35,434 nucleotides of DNA from CAYUPY01 sp964446595 (GTDB taxonomy: Bacteria; Patescibacteriota; Dojkabacteria; J137; JAEUSD01), in assembly GCA_964446595.1 (NCBI GenBank), contig CAYUPY010000007.1, positions 1-35,434 of the forward strand, read 5' to 3'. A program made the position numbers and the translations under genes. Positions 17,454 through 24,908 of the stretch are shown piece after piece. The stretch's first letter is position 1. Each line of letters opens with the position of its first letter. The notes under the pieces are model-generated. The model had not been told where the DNA came from. It searched no databases and saw nothing but the letters and a program-made list of their open reading frames with translations.

Positions 17454-18218
17454 GTGAATAAACACTCCTACTCACAAGTTGCATTGGTCATACCTTGCTA
17501 TAACGAAGAAACTACCATTGGTTCAGTGTTGGCAGAAATGCTGAAACTAGGGACTGGCCAAATCATAGTAGTTGATGATGGTTCTCACGACAACTCTGCT
17601 CGTATTATAAAGAAAATTGCGGAAAGATTCCCAGTTACATATATTAAGAATGAAACTAATGTAGGACAGGGCGAATCGACCAACCGAGGGTTTAGGTACG
17701 CAGCCAAAATGGAGGGAATTGAGTACATAGTTACTGTTGATGCCGACGGACAACACTTACCTGACGATGTAAAGAAAATTATGGATGAGCTTATTACAAG
17801 CAGCTCGCTAATCGTACATGGCGCACGTTATTTTGGTAACAATATTCCAGTAGAAAAAAAATTCGCCAACTTTGCATCCCGCACTGTTTTCTTTTTATTA
17901 TATGGTGTTAATCACCCAGATCCTACATCTGGTTTAAGAGGTTATAGTGCAAAGCTTGTGGGCGAAATAAACTTTCTAGCAGGTTTTGATTACTTGGTCT
18001 CTGCAAATAGACTTATCAAAAAATATATTCACCAAACTAGCTTCGTGACTACTACTGCTGTCTATACCGCTTATTCCTTAAGCAAAGGACTTAATATTTG
18101 GAAAGGTATAGCGCTTTTTTTCAGGATGCTGAAATCTAGAATAGCAGAGATTTGTGAAACAAGTTTACGTGGGATGGGTCTTAAGAAGCTCGCCTATCTC
18201 TTTAGATCTTCTCAATAA
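17454..18218 (+). CDS. Glycosyltransferase family 2, dolichyl-phosphate-mannose-synthase-like, 254 aa
   Basis: GT-A fold enzyme that probably loads a sugar onto polyprenyl phosphate at the membrane. Seen: IPCYNEE near the N-terminus, VVDDGSHDNS, and the metal-binding V-D96-A-D98-GQH; then DPTSGLRGYS, typical of the DPM1-like branch. There is no C-terminal transmembrane pair, so it is a soluble or peripheral form. The start is GTG at 17454, fixed by the promoter spacing; no Shine-Dalgarno. Its polyprenyl-phosphate product is the donor type used by GT-C enzymes such as the candidate at 12373-14262 (inference). Its 3' end overlaps the convergent flippase remnant by 54 bases. Confidence 0.9.
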   Translation: MNKHSYSQVALVIPCYNEETTIGSVLAEMLKLGTGQIIVVDDGSHDNSARIIKKIAERFPVTYIKNETNVGQGESTNRGFRYAAKMEGIEYIVTVDADGQHLPDDVKKIMDELITSSSLIVHGARYFGNNIPVEKKFANFASRTVFFLLYGVNHPDPTSGLRGYSAKLVGEINFLAGFDYLVSANRLIKKYIHQTSFVTTTAVYTAYSLSKGLNIWKGIALFFRMLKSRIAEICETSLRGMGLKKLAYLFRSSQ

Positions 18219-18843
18219 CTTTCTAACCCTAGCTTGCGCTAAGACGTATAATAGTAAATTAGCTATTGCAAAACAGGCAGCAAGAAATAGCAAAGATACG
18301 TTCGCACTAATTACAAGTACGGCTAACACTGAGTAAAAGAGAAGTTGTATGATTACAATATTGCGCAGGTATCTAATGGTATTGGCAGCATACATTAACA
18401 TTAGAGCAGGCACGGCGCTAACATAGAGCATAGAGCCGGCAACAATAAACAGTAGAAATATCCACCCGGTCTGGGCAATTTCCAAAAGTGTTACTCGCAG
18501 AAAAGATAATAATCAGTGGTATTAAAGACCGGTACTCACGTGAAATAGCATTATTTGTAAGCAAATCTATTAGTATTACGAGCACCGCGGCTATTAATAC
18601 GATCACAAACTCTAAAACTATTGTGGTAGAAATATATTTCTTACCGGATTTTTGATTAACATAGCGCTGAATGGTCTCAGGCAAACCAAAATCAGTAAAA
18701 ACTCCAATTAGCGTAATTAAAGCTAAGAAATAATTTAACTCCCCTAACTCAGGAATTGGAATCAACTTTGAGAAGCCGAAAATGATTAATAATGGAGCAG
18801 CATTGGACAACACCCTAGTAATTCCAGGCAAGAATTTTATCAA
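18165..18843 (-). pseudogene. Broken Wzx/PST-type oligosaccharide flippase remnant
   Basis: Two reading frames together resemble one Wzx-like transporter, which normally has about 400-480 residues and 12-14 helices. The upstream frame (to 18418) gives the family's N-terminal pattern: GITRVLSNAAPLL, then ELGELNYFLALITL and DFGLPETIQRY, and a further helix. The downstream frame (18485 to 18165) gives helices like the last two of the family, ending in a basic tail. The switch is near 18500, one base off. The middle half of the protein is missing, so there is both a frameshift and an internal deletion. The proposed start is TTG at 18843, coupled to the gene ending at 18854. An assembly error is the main alternative to real decay. 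Confidence 0.65.
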
Positions 18844-18853
18844 AGCTTGAAAT

Positions 18854-19891
18854 TTACTGCTGTTGTCGATTTGCACTATCCTCAAGTATTGCCGCCCGCT
18901 GCGCAAGTGTCAAATTTGTGTTACCTAAGCCAGCTGCTGAGCTGTTGCGATTATCATTATATGTACCGGCAGTTATATTAACACTATCACTTTGGTAGAC
19001 TTGCTGGGGAACACTACTATTTGTGGCACTTGCAGTACTACCAGATAGTATCGCACTATCTAACTGTGCACGAACTTCTGGAGATCGGAATTTCTTCAGT
19101 ACTTTCCTTATTCTAAGAACAATAGCCAAAGATAGCCCACCTGTCGCTAAGGTTAATGCAAGGTTAACCAAACTAGCTGCTAGCTCGCTACCTAAATAAA
19201 GCAACTGTGCCTTCATATCTGCCTCAAGCCCTATTACCAATTGTTCCAAATTACGTAATGTTTCAGCCGTAGTTGTTGGGAAATCCTCAGTAAAAGCACC
19301 TGAAATATAGTCGCGCCCTGTAATCGAAGAGTTTCCTCCAAAATATGAATGAGTAAATGCTTGAATATCGTCTATCGTTCCTCCTTGCAGTAAAAGGTCT
19401 GATAATTCATCAAGAAAGTTTATTCTTAAAAGTAACCCTTCTGCTTGATGAATATCTATTCCGAACGGCATATTCATACTAGCTGTAGTTTGCAATACAC
19501 TGTCTCCGAACTCTAGTTCTCTGCCGTATGTTCTTATATCACTAATTTGGCTTAAGATATTTTCTAGATCTGAACCAACCAATAGATTAAACCTCTCAAC
19601 TAAATCTTCTAAGTACGCTGCTTGCTGAATAGTCAGGTTTTCAGCTTGTAAAAGTGTCACTATTTCCGATAGTAAAGCATTCAGTTCCATATAATCTACG
19701 TCCAAGCTTTCCAAAGTACTATTTAACTCATTTAGCGCAGAGTGTGTTTCAAGATGTGCAAAAGTTTTTGAAAAGTGAGACATAACTTTTGATCCTGGAA
19801 TCATGCTAGGCAATATAATTATTATCAGGATAACGATAGCCTCGAATGAACTTAATCTCTCGTCTTGTTGATTTTTCTTTTTCTCTATCAT
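18854..19891 (-). CDS. Two-TM membrane protein with helical outer region, 345 aa
   Basis: A basic N-terminus precedes a first helix at about 16-33. Residues 34-235 are mostly predicted helical and probably outside. A second helix lies at about 236-259, followed by an inner tail of 85 residues rich in Ser, Asn and Gln. Unknown family. The architecture (two helices with a long helical loop between) resembles sensor or scaffold proteins, but there is no HAMP, kinase or methyl-acceptor motif. The ATG at 19891 is 6 bases after TATAAT, so the mRNA is probably leaderless. It lies between sortase and the flippase remnant on the same strand. Confidence 0.7.
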   Translation of the reverse strand: MIEKKKNQQDERLSSFEAIVILIIIILPSMIPGSKVMSHFSKTFAHLETHSALNELNSTLESLDVDYMELNALLSEIVTLLQAENLTIQQAAYLEDLVERFNLLVGSDLENILSQISDIRTYGRELEFGDSVLQTTASMNMPFGIDIHQAEGLLLRINFLDELSDLLLQGGTIDDIQAFTHSYFGGNSSITGRDYISGAFTEDFPTTTAETLRNLEQLVIGLEADMKAQLLYLGSELAASLVNLALTLATGGLSLAIVLRIRKVLKKFRSPEVRAQLDSAILSGSTASATNSSVPQQVYQSDSVNITAGTYNDNRNSSAAGLGNTNLTLAQRAAILEDSANRQQQ

Positions 19892-19897
19892 ATAGCT

Positions 19898-19903
19898 ATT
19901 ATA
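19898..19903 (-). promoter_or_regulatory. -10 box, leaderless start of the 345-aa gene
   Basis: TATAAT on the minus strand with exactly 6 bases to the ATG at 19891. No near-consensus -35. Confidence 0.6.
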
Positions 19904-19942
19904 TCAGGGATTTAACCCCGAGTCAACTATGGGATATAAATC

Positions 19943-20578
19943 CTAGCTAACACGCTCTGCGTAAACAATCACTCTCTCTGGTGAATCGTAATATTGACAT
20001 GTAATCAAGATAAGATCGCTAAGCTGAGAAACATAGTTGTTTATCTCTGCTTTTTTCACTTCGTAGGTATAGAGTTGCTGATCCCACACAATCTCAATCT
20101 TGTCACCTGGTGAAAGTTGTGGCAGATTAATGAACATATTTTTATTCCGGTATTCTGCAGAAATGTTTGTTGGCCCCCAGCGGTGCGCTGCCAATATGAT
20201 TGGGGTGTCATTGTTTTTAGGACTACCGTAGCTAGGCATTCTCCACACGCCTTTTTCTAGAATTGCTTCCTCATTCGTTCCTTCTAATATTTCAGTTTCT
20301 ACGCCAATCTTGCTAATTCTTACAGTATTCTGACTGGGAAGCGACTCATCTTTTTGAGGAGCTTCTGCGTACACTTTGGGAAGCAGGTCAATGTTACCAA
20401 AGGTTTCCGCAAAAGGATCCCGTGTCAAAGCACGGACTTCGTCTTGTACGGCATTAGGATTAATCCGATACCAAACTTGTGGTGTATTGATTGCAATTAG
20501 GTACACGACCGGTAGTGCCATCAGTATTAACCCTATCAAAATATTAATGTTGGCAAAAAATTTAATAGTCGCTTTCAT
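19943..20578 (-). CDS. Sortase (class D/E/F-like), 211 aa
   Basis: Membrane-bound transpeptidase that cleaves a sorting motif in secreted proteins and links them to the cell wall or to each other. An N-terminal signal anchor spans about residues 8-30. The catalytic set is complete: H132 in ILAAHRWG, C194 in LILITCQ, and R202 in SPERVIVYAER. Sequence length and the short beta6/beta7 region suit class D-F rather than class B; the exact class is not certain. The ATG at 20578 is 8 bases after TATAAT. No LPxTG-like substrate was found in this window; the 87-aa exported protein at 15979-16242 is only a formal candidate. Stop is TAG. Confidence 0.92.
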   Translation of the reverse strand: MKATIKFFANINILIGLILMALPVVYLIAINTPQVWYRINPNAVQDEVRALTRDPFAETFGNIDLLPKVYAEAPQKDESLPSQNTVRISKIGVETEILEGTNEEAILEKGVWRMPSYGSPKNNDTPIILAAHRWGPTNISAEYRNKNMFINLPQLSPGDKIEIVWDQQLYTYEVKKAEINNYVSQLSDLILITCQYYDSPERVIVYAERVS

Positions 20579-20586
20579 ACTATAGG

Positions 20587-20592
20587 ATTATA
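20587..20592 (-). promoter_or_regulatory. -10 box of sortase gene, near-leaderless
   Basis: TATAAT on the minus strand, 8 bases before the ATG. The leader would be 0-2 bases. No strong -35. Confidence 0.55.
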
Positions 20593-20618
20593 GCATAGGG
20601 CAACGACCAGCTGAGCTG

Positions 20619-20954
20619 TTAGGGCTCCAGCAAGTCACTAACTGCATTAAAAATTCTTTTCCCTGCCTGAAAATTTACCACTATAAGGTTTGGAAAGTAG
20701 GTGAGAAGAAAGATTAACTCTATAATATTTGGTGAGCTAAAAAGTTCTTCAATGTAATTGGGGTTTAACTCTACCCCAGACACAAGCAATGCCGCCCCTG
20801 CAGAAAGGTAGGCGAGTTCTGTGCAGAATACAAGCCAAGCGTTGGGATCATCAACGTCTGTATTTGTAAGAAACTCCCCTGCAATTTGCAACTTTTGCAC
20901 AAAGCTTTGCTGTGAGGAACTTTCGGGGGGTGATGGTTTGTATTGTCTCGTCAT
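20619..20954 (-). CDS. Small two-TM protein, 111 aa, paralogue of its neighbour
   Basis: Unknown family. A polar N-terminus of about 40 residues is followed by two hydrophobic helices (around WLVFCTELAYLSAGAALL and IELIFLLTYFPNLIVV). The segment from EELFSSP to KRIFN aligns with VDLLDNP to CRLID of the next upstream gene, sharing the core LTYFPxL/FTYFPxL and the spacing. The start lies 2 bases after the upstream stop, so the pair is translationally coupled. The pair looks like a tandem duplication that has diverged. Confidence 0.65.
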   Translation of the reverse strand: MTRQYKPSPPESSSQQSFVQKLQIAGEFLTNTDVDDPNAWLVFCTELAYLSAGAALLVSGVELNPNYIEELFSSPNIIELIFLLTYFPNLIVVNFQAGKRIFNAVSDLLEP

Positions 20955-20956
20955 AT

Positions 20957-21241
20957 TTAGTTTTGGTCTGTTAAGTTTCCGTCTATCAGGCGGCAGCCTG
21001 ACTGTAAGAGGAATGCGAATAATGTCGGAAAATAGGTGAATATAAAAAATAACTCTTCAGTTGTTGGGTTGTCTAGGAGATCGACTAGGAAGCGATTATC
21101 AGCGTATTGGTTAAGTCCGATATATAAAGTAGCAATGGTGACATAAATTACTTCCAAATAATAGATTTGTTCGTTCGGCTTATCGCCTGCGATATGGGTT
21201 GCTATTAGTTGAATTGCTTGTGGCAAGTCTGCACGATTCAT
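20957..21241 (-). CDS. Small two-TM protein, 94 aa, paralogue of its neighbour
   Basis: Unknown family. Two hydrophobic helices are centred on YLEVIYVTIATLYIGL and EELFFIFTYFPTLFAFLL, and the N-terminus is short. It shares the TYFPxL helix and flanking pattern with the following 111-aa protein. It is the first gene of the pair. Upstream (21242-21342) are A/T-rich candidate -10 boxes for both this gene and divergent galE; none is clearly best on this strand. Likely roles of such small pairs (holin-like, toxin-like, structural) cannot be separated from sequence alone. Confidence 0.65.
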   Translation of the reverse strand: MNRADLPQAIQLIATHIAGDKPNEQIYYLEVIYVTIATLYIGLNQYADNRFLVDLLDNPTTEELFFIFTYFPTLFAFLLQSGCRLIDGNLTDQN

Positions 21242-21307
21242 CTAATTGTTAGGTAATTGTTAATTAGTGACTATATCTAGAACGTGATGATTTTACCAAA
21301 AATTTAC

Positions 21308-21336
21308 TTGGCATGTTGAAAAAACTTTAGTAGGCT
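21308..21336 (+). promoter_or_regulatory. Possible leaderless promoter of galE
   Basis: TTGGCA (21308-21313) is five of six to consensus, followed by 17 bases, a weak TAGGCT (21331-21336) and exactly 6 bases to the ATG. The geometry fits the local leaderless rule although the -10 box is poor. Confidence 0.35.
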
Positions 21337-21342
21337 TAAATT

Positions 21343-22368
21343 ATGAAAATACTAGTCACCGGTGGCTCCGGCTTTATAGGTAGCCACTTAATTTTACAAA
21401 TTGCCCGCTACAAACCTGATTGGAACATTGTAGTGATTGATGATTTTGTCAATGGCAATCGTGACACCCTAAACACTATTCAAGCAAATTACGATCTGCA
21501 ACTAGAAGTAATTGAGGGTGATTTGCGCGACAAATCTGGAATAATGCAAATATTTTATGAACATGAGCTGGGTGATGTAGATGCTGTCGCGCATTTTGCG
21601 GCTTTGATTGAGGCTGGAGTATCGGTGGCGGAACCTTTGCGATTTTATGAGAACAATGTGGGCGGGAGTATCAATTTGCTGCAAGTGATGGATGAATTTG
21701 CAATTAAGAGACTGCTATTTTCTTCTACGGCGGCGACGTATGGGTCCGCGCCGGAAGTGGACCACGCGTTGACTGAGGGGGATCCGGCGCGGCCAGAAAG
21801 CCCTTACGGCCAATCTAAGCTGATGGTAGAGCAGATTATTAGGGATTATGCGGCGGTAAATGACTTTAAGGCTATTGCTTTGCGTTATTTTAACGCCGCA
21901 GGATCGGACCCCAAATTAGAGATCGGGCAAATGTATCCGAAACCAACTCATTTGATGGCTGTAGCAATAGAGGCAGCATTAGGTATTCGCCAGAAACTAA
22001 CACTTTTTGGAAAAGAGTACGCGACCAAAGATGGTACGAACTTACGTGATTATATTCATGTGGAGGATCTGGCTTCTGCTCATGTTGCGGCACTGGAATA
22101 TTTTGAGAATATGGAGCAAAACTTTGATATTTTTAACGTGGCCACAGGAGAGGCAGTCAGCAACCTAGAGGTGGTTAAGACCTTAGAGGAGATTCATGGC
22201 GAATTTCCGTGGGAATTTGGGGATGAGCGACCAGGAGATCCAGTTTCTAACTTTGCGGATAATGCCAAAATTCGCCAAGCATTTGGCTGGGAACCGAAAT
22301 ATACTTATAAGGAAGCTATACGGCACTTATATGAGTGGCGAAGAAAGCAGCTAACTAATAAAAGCTAA
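21343..22368 (+). CDS. galE: UDP-glucose 4-epimerase (SDR family), 341 aa
   Basis: Interconverts UDP-glucose and UDP-galactose using bound NAD. The N-terminal Rossmann motif is GGSGFIG (Gly 7, 10 and 13), SSTAATYG holds the catalytic Ser/Thr, and Y155-x3-K159 forms the catalytic pair in SPYGQSK. RDYIHVEDLA and GDPVSNFAD match the C-terminal substrate domain. Length is normal. No Shine-Dalgarno precedes the ATG. The enzyme would supply UDP-hexoses for the nearby glycosyltransferases. Its final codons overlap the end of the convergent 139-aa gene by 4 bases. A related epimerase acting on UDP-GlcNAc cannot be ruled out. Confidence 0.93.
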   Translation: MKILVTGGSGFIGSHLILQIARYKPDWNIVVIDDFVNGNRDTLNTIQANYDLQLEVIEGDLRDKSGIMQIFYEHELGDVDAVAHFAALIEAGVSVAEPLRFYENNVGGSINLLQVMDEFAIKRLLFSSTAATYGSAPEVDHALTEGDPARPESPYGQSKLMVEQIIRDYAAVNDFKAIALRYFNAAGSDPKLEIGQMYPKPTHLMAVAIEAALGIRQKLTLFGKEYATKDGTNLRDYIHVEDLASAHVAALEYFENMEQNFDIFNVATGEAVSNLEVVKTLEEIHGEFPWEFGDERPGDPVSNFADNAKIRQAFGWEPKYTYKEAIRHLYEWRRKQLTNKS

Positions 22369-22784
22369 ACCCCAAATATCATTTTGCTAGTCACAAAATC
22401 AATTTGCTCCTGTGTTGGTCTAGTGTTTTGAGTAAAAATCAACAAGTATTTTCTGGCAATTTCTACCTTCCCCAGCTGAATTGCAGCTGCGATAGCATTA
22501 ATTGGGTCGCCGTTATCTATTAATGATGCGTTAATTGCAAAAGCGTGATGCACCTTGTCACCATCTGGAGTAGATAAACCCCAATCTACTTGAAGGTAGT
22601 GCTGCAAAATGTCATTACGATCTCCCTCGTTGCCTACAGCCTGGTAAGCAATTCTGATTGAGCACATTCCACTTCCCCCCGGATTGGGTAAGCCGATTTG
22701 CACCCATTCACCCACCAACAGTTTATTAAGGTAAGTACTCATCAGCAAAAATTCTTCAAGACCATCTAAACCGATTTCTTCCAT
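22365..22784 (-). CDS. Hypothetical protein, 139 aa, in mnmA operon
   Basis: Not recognised; soluble, with no signal peptide or membrane segment. A GGAGG Shine-Dalgarno lies in the last codons of mnmA, 4 bases before the ATG, and only 1 base separates the two genes, so expression is tied to mnmA. A Gly/Pro-rich loop (GLPNPGGSGM) occurs near residue 35. Nothing shows whether it is connected to tRNA modification. It is convergent with galE, overlapping by 4 bases; stop is TAG. Confidence 0.7.
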   Translation of the reverse strand: MEEIGLDGLEEFLLMSTYLNKLLVGEWVQIGLPNPGGSGMCSIRIAYQAVGNEGDRNDILQHYLQVDWGLSTPDGDKVHHAFAINASLIDNGDPINAIAAAIQLGKVEIARKYLLIFTQNTRPTQEQIDFVTSKMIFGV

Positions 22785-22785
22785 T

Positions 22786-23910
22786 TTATCCTCCGATTAT
22801 TCCTCCCCCTAAACATACATCACCTTCATAGGGCACTAAGCTTTGCCCCGCGGTGATTGCTCGTTGGGGTTGATCAAAAATAAAAACTGTTTCATTCTGT
22901 GAGATTTTGGTAAATCTGCCTGGTTGTGGTTCTTGGCGATAACGTATTGAGGCAGTGATTGGTTTGTTTAGGTATTTCTCAACTAGCTCTGGAGTTACTT
23001 CTCCTTCAATAAAATGAGTTGTCTCTAGCTTTACTTTAGCTGAAAACAGCGCAGGATTGCGGCTACCTTTGGCAGCATACAATATATTGCGCTCAACGTC
23101 TTTGCCAGAGACGAAGTAGGGGACCCCATGGCCGGAAAGGCGTAGGCCGCGACGCTGTCCGATTGTATAAAAATATACGCCTTCGTGCTCACCTATCACC
23201 TCATCTGTGTCAGCGTCGCGGATTTCGCCCTGTTTTTCTGGAATTTCTGACTTCAAAAAGTTTATCAAATCAATTTCCCCAATAAAGCAGATCCCTTGGC
23301 TGTCTGGGCGATCGTAGTTAGGGAGACCGAATTTTTCAGCTAACTTTCTTACCTCCGGCTTTGTGAGGTGACCGATTGGGAATAAGGTCCTTTCTAGCTG
23401 ATCTTGCAAAAAAGTATGTAAGAAATATGTCTGATCTTTCAAGCTGTAAGATCCTTTCAAAAGCTGGTGTGTTTTTGGAGCATCCTCACTGCCGTCCGCA
23501 TGCCTAACCCTAGCATAGTGCCCTGTAGCGATCATATCTGCGCCATCTTCCAACGCTCGCTGCAAAAATACATCAAACTTAATCGTTTTGTTACACATCA
23601 CATCTGGATTTGGAGTCCGACCTTTGGCAAATTCCTCAAAAAAATAGTCCACCACAGACTGCCTGTACTGCTTTTCAAAATTGTAGGTTCGAAACGGGAT
23701 ATCTAAATATTCTGCCACCTCCAGTGCACTTGCTTGATCCTCCTCCCAAGGACACTGATCCACCACCCCAAAGTCCTCTCCAGAAAAGTTTTTCATGAAA
23801 ATGCCGCGCACATCATATCCCTCTTCTTTAAGGAGCGCGGCCGTCACCCCACTATCCACACCACCAGATAGACCTACAAATACTACTGTATCGGATTTAC
23901 TTTTTGCCAT
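22786..23910 (-). CDS. mnmA: tRNA-specific 2-thiouridylase MnmA, 374 aa
   Basis: Makes 2-thiouridine at the wobble base of tRNA for Lys, Glu and Gln, using ATP and a sulfur relay. The PP-loop SGGVDS is at residues 15-20. The two catalytic cysteines are C106 (PDVMCNKTIKF) and C208 (SQGICFIGE), and GRTPNPD is conserved. Length is normal. The frame could extend to a GTG at 23931, but that would run through a perfect TATAAT. The ATG at 23910, exactly 6 bases after it, is the true start by the local rule. Stop is TAA, and the stop region also supplies the Shine-Dalgarno of the next gene. Confidence 0.96.
   Translation of the reverse strand: MAKSKSDTVVFVGLSGGVDSGVTAALLKEEGYDVRGIFMKNFSGEDFGVVDQCPWEEDQASALEVAEYLDIPFRTYNFEKQYRQSVVDYFFEEFAKGRTPNPDVMCNKTIKFDVFLQRALEDGADMIATGHYARVRHADGSEDAPKTHQLLKGSYSLKDQTYFLHTFLQDQLERTLFPIGHLTKPEVRKLAEKFGLPNYDRPDSQGICFIGEIDLINFLKSEIPEKQGEIRDADTDEVIGEHEGVYFYTIGQRRGLRLSGHGVPYFVSGKDVERNILYAAKGSRNPALFSAKVKLETTHFIEGEVTPELVEKYLNKPITASIRYRQEPQPGRFTKISQNETVFIFDQPQRAITAGQSLVPYEGDVCLGGGIIGG
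22789..22794 (-). promoter_or_regulatory. Strong Shine-Dalgarno inside mnmA 3' end
   Basis: GGAGGA on the minus strand, 4 bases before the ATG at 22784. It shows that the ribosome of this organism does use Shine-Dalgarno pairing for internal genes. Confidence 0.7.
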
Positions 23911-23916
23911 AGGGGT

Positions 23917-23922
23917 ATTATA
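23917..23922 (-). promoter_or_regulatory. -10 box of leaderless mnmA
   Basis: TATAAT on the minus strand, exactly 6 bases (ACCCCT) before the ATG at 23910. The -35 region is poor. Confidence 0.65.
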
Positions 23923-23955
23923 GCGCACCACCTGCTGAAATTTTCAGACTATTTC

Positions 23956-24432
23956 CTAACTCTCTGCCTCAAAATACTCTACTGGCGCATGCTGAAAGGT
24001 CTCTACTGACATACCAGACTCAGACTCACCCTCACTCCCAAGCCTTTCTTTAATTTCTGCTAGCTTCGCTGGGTCGATATTGTCTTTATGTAAATCTTCT
24101 CTGAGAGTTTCTAAATCTTGCTTGGGATTAAACGATTCAAGCATAACGTTTGTGACACAAAACCCAGTGATAATAATCGTTAATCTAAAAGCCATTTCTA
24201 GTATAACCTGCGCTGCTTCAATACTAATGACTTCTTCAGAAAGCTCTAGTCCAACAAGCACCAATACTGTAGGCACGGTAATCCAAAATGCTAAGTACAT
24301 TAAGACAAACCCGGCTGCTCGACTGTCATAATTCTCGCTAGTTAGGTCAATCTTAGATACTTGATACAAGTAATCGTCCACTATCGCTTTTAACAAGCCA
24401 CCTACCTCGTAATATAAATCAGGCTTTTCCAT
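23956..24432 (-). CDS. Two-TM membrane protein, 158 aa
   Basis: Unknown family. A polar N-terminus of about 38 residues is followed by two helices (about 40-62 and 73-95) and an acidic tail of 60 residues that may form a coiled coil (PKQDLETLREDL...KLAEIKERL). The frame is open to 24531, but a TATAAT box 6 bases before the ATG at 24432 fixes this start; the extra upstream codons belong to the frameshifted neighbour. The helix region has the same layout as the paired small proteins at 20619-21241, including V-x-L-E-L between the helices, so a distant relation is possible. Confidence 0.7.
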   Translation of the reverse strand: MEKPDLYYEVGGLLKAIVDDYLYQVSKIDLTSENYDSRAAGFVLMYLAFWITVPTVLVLVGLELSEEVISIEAAQVILEMAFRLTIIITGFCVTNVMLESFNPKQDLETLREDLHKDNIDPAKLAEIKERLGSEGESESGMSVETFQHAPVEYFEAES

Positions 24433-24438
24433 ATAGAG

Positions 24439-24444
24439 ATTATA
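24439..24444 (-). promoter_or_regulatory. -10 box, leaderless start of the 158-aa gene
   Basis: TATAAT on the minus strand with 6 bases (CTCTAT) to the ATG at 24432. It lies just after the stop codon of the SRPBCC remnant. Confidence 0.65.
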
Positions 24445-24454
24445 ACGCAAATGT

Positions 24455-24891
24455 TTATTTTGCTGCCTCCACCGCCTCTTTAAACCTTTCCAGATCCTTG
24501 CAAGTACGGTTTTTGAACATCCCTTTACCAAAGAAGCCCATCAACTTCATCGGAATAGAGTAAATTGAAACTCATTTACAGTCTTCCAGGTAGTTACGCC
24601 GTCGGCTTCAGAAAAGTAGTTTTCCATCCGATTGACCACGCCAGGCGTAGAGTAGACCATTTTCATCATCTTTTTGTCTTCACGTGCTGTAATTTCCTCT
24701 TGCATCACAATTTGCCGGCCATCCTCGTCGTAAACCATTTCGCTTTTACTGCCAGGCATCCCCAACTCACCTTCAAGGTGCTTAAGTGATTTAAACCCCG
24801 TCTGCCATTTCTTCACAAACTCAGGATCCATAAACTTCTCCCACACAAGGTCTAGAGGAGCATTAATTTTAACTTCGGACTCATACAACAT
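24455..24891 (-). pseudogene. SRPBCC-family (START/Bet v1-like) gene with a frameshift
   Basis: The first 114 codons encode the usual SRPBCC start: a VKINAPLDLVWEKFMDPE strand-helix, KKWQTGFKS, then beta strands with MVYDEDGR, EEITARED and NYFSEADGVTTWKTVNEFQF. The frame then stops at a TGA (24547). The missing end is present in another frame, one base short, from about 24560 to 24455: MKLMGFFGKGMFKN, then TCKDLERFKEAVEAAK and TAA. This is the typical final helix. The full protein would be about 145 residues, a small cytosolic ligand-binding fold. It follows the patatin gene by 17 bases, likely co-transcribed. Either a recent inactivating indel or a sequencing error; a coupled frameshift is less likely. 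Confidence 0.75.
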
Positions 24892-24908
24892 TATTCAAAC
24901 TTTAATAA

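Noticed and set aside
20619..21241. Toxin-antitoxin or holin pair
   Set aside because: Both proteins are membrane-spanning and similar to each other; no antitoxin-like or lysis gene is adjacent.
23911..23931. GTG start 7 codons upstream for mnmA
   Set aside because: It would place a perfect -10 box inside the coding sequence; the ATG at 23910 fits the spacing rule.
24433..24531. Upstream 33 codons of the two-TM gene
   Set aside because: They overlap the displaced C-terminal codons of the SRPBCC gene; the start at 24432 has its own -10 box.
24455..24600. UGA read as Gly or Trp to join the SRPBCC gene to the next gene
   Set aside because: The true C-terminal helix is in a different frame, and long genes in the window contain no in-frame UGA.
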